64,000 nucleotides of DNA, from NCBI GenBank assembly GCA_030429735.1, contig JAUIET010000012.1, forward strand, positions 1-64,000, read 5' to 3'. Source of the stretch: Gammaproteobacteria bacterium (GTDB lineage Bacteria > Pseudomonadota > Gammaproteobacteria > Pseudomonadales > JAUIET01). Below, piece after piece: positions 60,832 to 64,000 of the stretch. The notes under the pieces were generated by a model that worked only from the letters and a program-made list of their open reading frames with translations, was not told where the DNA came from and ran no database searches. Each line of letters begins with the position of its first letter. The stretch's first letter is position 1. The position numbers were made by a program, and so were the translations under genes.

Positions 60832-62886
60832 CTAGTCAGCTGGGAGGTCAGGGGTATACCAGATGGGTGAACTCCAGGCGCGCTCCTGAATCGTTTTCTG
60901 GTGTGAGGCAGCACAACAGCCTTCCATGCCTTGTGGAATCGAGTCAGGCTTGTCGCAGCGCACTTTAGCTGCCGCGCAAATTTGCTGGCTCCAGCGACAG
61001 CTCGGGTTTTCAAGAATACGTGTGTAATAAAAGGCCTGCGCGTCCGGGTTGAAATCCGGATCTGTCCAGACTGTGCATAGCTGTTTGTGTCCGCTGCCGC
61101 TTTGTTCGCAGGTGTTCACATCAACAGTGGCATTGTTAGGTCCACCGGCAACGTCCAGCACCTGCTCTTTTAGCTCGCCATCCACATACCAGCCTTTGAT
61201 GATTTGTGCACGTTGCAGGTCATTGCCAGGGTACTCCTCGGTACCGCCATCAGCCAAAGCCGACACAATAAAGCTCGGCGCACTAGCCTGCGCCGGTTTG
61301 CCGGGAAGATCGCTGCCCATGGGTACACCACTGGCGTAGGCATTGGCAACCATATTGTCTGTTTCGCAGGCGTCTGCATCCATATCCCAGCCGCCAAAAA
61401 AGCGTAGCACCGGCCGGGTGCCGCTGGTGGCATAGGCCTCGCGGCGCTGCATTGCCGCAAACAGAGAATCGCGTGTGTTTTCCTCGGCGTACAGCACGGC
61501 CAGGCCACCTGGACCGTATTCCAGTTCATCGGGCAGGCCGATAGGTACGCCGTCGGCTGCACCCATGCCGGCACCGCCATGGCCCGGGTGATTTTTCTCC
61601 ATCACCAGGCCGGGAGCGGCAATGTGAGTATCAGTACTTGAAATCAGGCCGAACTTGAAACTGTTCGCCCCTATCTCTGCCTGCTGTTGCAAACCTTTCT
61701 TTAAGCCATAGCGAAGAAAGTTGTTGGCTTCTGGTGGCTTGGTTTCCGGGATCATATCGTCATCAACAAAAATGGTCAGCCAATCCAGTTTGCCGCCGGC
61801 GGCCATGCCGGTGTTCTTGCCGCCAAAACTGTCGTAGCCCATTTTTTCAAAGTCACAGAACTCATCTGCCGCCCACGCAGTTCTTGAGTCGCATTCGCTG
61901 GACCCTTTGTGCTGCATTACTTCAAACAGCACATTCCAGCGTGCACGGCGTTCAGCCTCTTCTCTTGTGACAGGCCCGTCAGGTACAGTCTCTGTTTCAA
62001 TGCGTGCAGTTTCGAACATTAAGCCGCCACTCAGGTTGGAATTGTGCGGGATCACAACGGCGTCGCAGCCGGGCTTCGCCTCGATGCATTCCTTATCAAG
62101 GTAGTCCCACAGGTCTACCTGGGAAGGGGTCTCTATCCAGCTCAGCGCTCGGTCCGGTACAGCGCCGTTTTTAAATACCACATTGTGGTGCAGGTTCTGC
62201 CCTGAGCCAACGCTGGCGGTCCATTCGTAGCCGGGAAAGCTGGTGAAGCTGCATTCACTGGAGCGGTCATACGCTTGCTCCGCCGCTTCCTGTGCGCCTT
62301 TCCAGGTGTTGGCTGCGGCCGTGAAGCAATCTTCATTGTTCTCGCCGCAAAAGCCCCAGCGTTTTTTGCCCGCCATGCCATAGGCTGCGAATGTGCCGAA
62401 ACTGAACTGCGGCCACCAGCGATGCTGCATGCACACCGGGTGCCAGTAGCCTTTCTCGCCGGGTGTAGTACACATGCGCATCTCGCCCATGAATTCCGAA
62501 TGGTCGGTGACTGCGGTGAAGTCCAACGGGCGGTCAATCTGAATTTGACGGGTCGCCTCATCCTTGTCGCTATAGGGTTGTATGCCCATTTTGCCGCCCT
62601 TGGCAAAATTGTAGGCGTCCAGCGGGGTGTTGCGGGTGTCTTGCGAATTGGCATCAAACGACCAGGTAGTGTGCACGTGCATGTCACCAAAGTGCGGGCG
62701 GCGCAATGGGTTGTAGTTGCTGCATGGTGCGCGCTGTTCAGTCACTTCGTAGGGCCGCTGTGGTGTGCTGGGCGTGTTTGCGTTGTCGGTCGGTTGAGCC
62801 GCAGCAAGTGAGAAAGCCGACGCTAAGGCGCAAAGAGAGGCTATGACTGCGTTGTGTAACGACAAGACCTGATGGTTTTTGAGCAT
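60832..62886 (-). CDS. Exported DUF3604 protein
   Basis: A 684-residue protein from ATG 62886, chosen since it directly opens a signal peptide (HNAVIASLCALASAFSLAAA); the frame is open 56 codons further. DUF3604 spans the rest. RRPHFGDMHVHTTWSFDA carries an H-x-H like PHP metal hydrolases, with AVTDHSEFMGEM and SSTDTHIAAPG as further His motifs. Two Cys-rich parts near the end suggest disulfides. The family is common in marine proteobacteria; the substrate is unknown. Confidence 0.88.
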   Translation of the reverse strand: MLKNHQVLSLHNAVIASLCALASAFSLAAAQPTDNANTPSTPQRPYEVTEQRAPCSNYNPLRRPHFGDMHVHTTWSFDANSQDTRNTPLDAYNFAKGGKMGIQPYSDKDEATRQIQIDRPLDFTAVTDHSEFMGEMRMCTTPGEKGYWHPVCMQHRWWPQFSFGTFAAYGMAGKKRWGFCGENNEDCFTAAANTWKGAQEAAEQAYDRSSECSFTSFPGYEWTASVGSGQNLHHNVVFKNGAVPDRALSWIETPSQVDLWDYLDKECIEAKPGCDAVVIPHNSNLSGGLMFETARIETETVPDGPVTREEAERRARWNVLFEVMQHKGSSECDSRTAWAADEFCDFEKMGYDSFGGKNTGMAAGGKLDWLTIFVDDDMIPETKPPEANNFLRYGLKKGLQQQAEIGANSFKFGLISSTDTHIAAPGLVMEKNHPGHGGAGMGAADGVPIGLPDELEYGPGGLAVLYAEENTRDSLFAAMQRREAYATSGTRPVLRFFGGWDMDADACETDNMVANAYASGVPMGSDLPGKPAQASAPSFIVSALADGGTEEYPGNDLQRAQIIKGWYVDGELKEQVLDVAGGPNNATVDVNTCEQSGSGHKQLCTVWTDPDFNPDAQAFYYTRILENPSCRWSQQICAAAKVRCDKPDSIPQGMEGCCAASHQKTIQERAWSSPIWYTPDLPAD

Positions 62887-63003
62887 GTTTATGGTTGCAT
62901 TGTGAGAAATCGGGCGATTCATTGTCTCAGAGATTGCCTGCCAAGGAAAAGACGCGAACAATACGGTATCTTCAGGTAGAATCGCGGCTTTTTGGAGAAG
63001 CTC

Positions 63004-63408
63004 ATGCCAAAGGAATATCAACGCGCGGAGCGTGTGGCTGACTATCTTCAGCAAGAGTTAGCGCTACTGATTTCGCGAGAGTTACGCGACCCACGGCTTG
63101 CTCTGGTCGACGTGACCGGTGTGGAGGTTAGTCGTGACCTCAGCAGTGCCCGGGTGTACGTGTCGTTTCCAGGCGAATCGACAGTGGAAGAAGACAAAGA
63201 ACGCGAAGGGGTGCTGAATGGGGCTGCGGGCTTTCTGCGCTCGCAGCTGGCCAAGGGCAGCACAATGCGATCCACACCCAGGCTGAAGTTCTTTTATGAC
63301 GAGAGCATTCGGCGCGGCAGTTACCTGACCAAGTTGATTGATGATGCCCTGGAGAGCGATCAGCGCCTCGCTGGCGGGAAAACGAACCCGGATTCGCAAG
63401 ATTCCTGA
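63004..63408 (+). CDS. rbfA: Ribosome-binding factor A
   Basis: A 134-residue KH-fold protein needed for 30S maturation and cold adaptation. The start at 63004 (MPKEYQRAERVADYLQQE) follows TTGGAGAAG. LALVDVTGVEVSRDLSSARV is the family core, and RSTPRLKFFYDESIRRG the end block. In relatives it directly follows infB; here a 4.2-kb insert lies between. Confidence 0.95.
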   Translation: MPKEYQRAERVADYLQQELALLISRELRDPRLALVDVTGVEVSRDLSSARVYVSFPGESTVEEDKEREGVLNGAAGFLRSQLAKGSTMRSTPRLKFFYDESIRRGSYLTKLIDDALESDQRLAGGKTNPDSQDS

Positions 63409-63416
63409 GCGAAACA

Positions 63417-64000
63417 ATGCCGCAAAAGCGATTTCCACGGCACGCAATCAGTGGTGTGCTGGTGCTCAACAAGCCCTTGGGTCTGAGCTCCAATGGCGCA
63501 CTGCAGCGCGTTAAGTATCTATTGCGCGCCAAAAAAGCCGGCCACACTGGCGCGCTGGACCCATTGGCTACCGGTGTACTGCCGCTATGCTTTGGCGAGG
63601 CCACCAAATTCTCCCATTATCTGCTGGATGCCGATAAGACGTATCAAAGCGAGTTTAGCTTCGGGGTGGCAACAGAGAGCGGCGATTCTGACGGCGATAT
63701 TCTGCGCGAGGTAAACGCCAGCCATTTACAGCGCTCAGAATTGCTGGCCGCCATTAAACAGTTTACCGGTTCTATAGAACAGGTGCCGCCTATGTATTCC
63801 GCCCTTAAGCACCAGGGGCAGCCTTTGTATAAACTCGCCCGTCAGGGGGTCGAAATTACGCGCAGGCCCAGGCCAGTGCATATCAAACGTTTTGACCTGC
63901 TGGAATTCCAATCGGGTGCAGTAGCGAAAGCGCGAGTCGAGGTGGAGTGCTCAAAAGGGACTTATATACGCTCATTGGCTATGGATATCGGTGAGCTATT
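63417..64000 (+). CDS. truB: tRNA pseudouridine-55 synthase TruB (partial at window end)
   Basis: The frame opens MPQKRFPRHAISGVLVLNKP and is still open at the window edge, after about 194 codons. GHTGALDPLATGVLPLC holds the catalytic Asp48; KTYQSEFSFGVATESGDSDG and VPPMYSALKHQGQPLY are further TruB motifs. It makes pseudouridine 55 in tRNAs. It follows rbfA by 8 bp. Confidence 0.95.
   Translation, partial: MPQKRFPRHAISGVLVLNKPLGLSSNGALQRVKYLLRAKKAGHTGALDPLATGVLPLCFGEATKFSHYLLDADKTYQSEFSFGVATESGDSDGDILREVNASHLQRSELLAAIKQFTGSIEQVPPMYSALKHQGQPLYKLARQGVEITRRPRPVHIKRFDLLEFQSGAVAKARVEVECSKGTYIRSLAMDIGEL

Overview
The window looks like the chromosome of a marine-type gammaproteobacterium. The order yhbY / rlmE-ftsH-folP-glmM ... 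tpiA-secG-tRNA(Leu)-tRNA(fMet)-rimP-nusA-infB-rbfA-truB is the classical gammaproteobacterial housekeeping block. Large TonB receptors, a DUF3604 protein and a light-stress sigma factor cluster point to a free-living aquatic lineage. The exact genus cannot be fixed from the sequence alone.

1-5.6 kb: distal end of a chromosomal integron cassette array. Small + strand genes are separated by about 87-bp attC sites with recognisable outer core sites. Cargo includes a HigBA-type toxin-antitoxin pair with its own promoter and operator, a DUF1330 protein, a probable DUF6958 protein, small membrane proteins and a MAPEG-like protein. The integrase is not in the window; the attC orientation places it to the left. 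The left edge holds the end of an IS21-like element that cuts the first cassette. attC sites decay towards the right.

5.7-24.8 kb: a light / singlet-oxygen response island. An ECF11-type sigma factor and its ChrR cupin anti-sigma factor lie with a class I photolyase. A divergent operon encodes an FAD amine-oxidase-like protein, a DUF1365 protein, a cyclopropane fatty-acid synthase, an unknown exported protein and an SGNH hydrolase. To the left lie an SRPBCC-SDR fusion, a YbgA-like protein, folE with an FeS-type bacterial photolyase, and a DUF2892 membrane protein. I find five promoter-like sites of the form TGAWCY-N16/17-CGTA, each correctly placed before one of these units, which argues for one regulon. 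MscS and ZntB genes follow.

24.8-44.8 kb: envelope and housekeeping genes. These are tamA-tamB, a heat-shock cluster (cbpAM divergent from two Hsp20 genes, with sigma-32-like promoters), the rimB-rimK-aspartoacylase-like trio, yhbY / rlmE-ftsH-folP-glmM, a TonB receptor inserted into the conserved block, then tpiA and secG.

44.9-53.9 kb: an accessory insertion of about 8.8 kb between tRNA-Leu and tRNA-fMet, which are neighbours in many relatives. It carries an IS3-family element, a PiuC/TonB siderophore receptor pair with a Fur box, a RAYT transposase with perfect 20-bp inverted ends, RHH/PIN and RHH/ParE toxin-antitoxin modules, a palindromic MITE, and fragments of RidA, an aminotransferase and an IS6 transposase.

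54-64 kb: rimP-nusA-infB with a strong terminator, a phosphate transporter with its DUF47 partner and a perfect FNR-type site upstream, an exported DUF3604 protein, then rbfA and the start of truB, which runs off the window.
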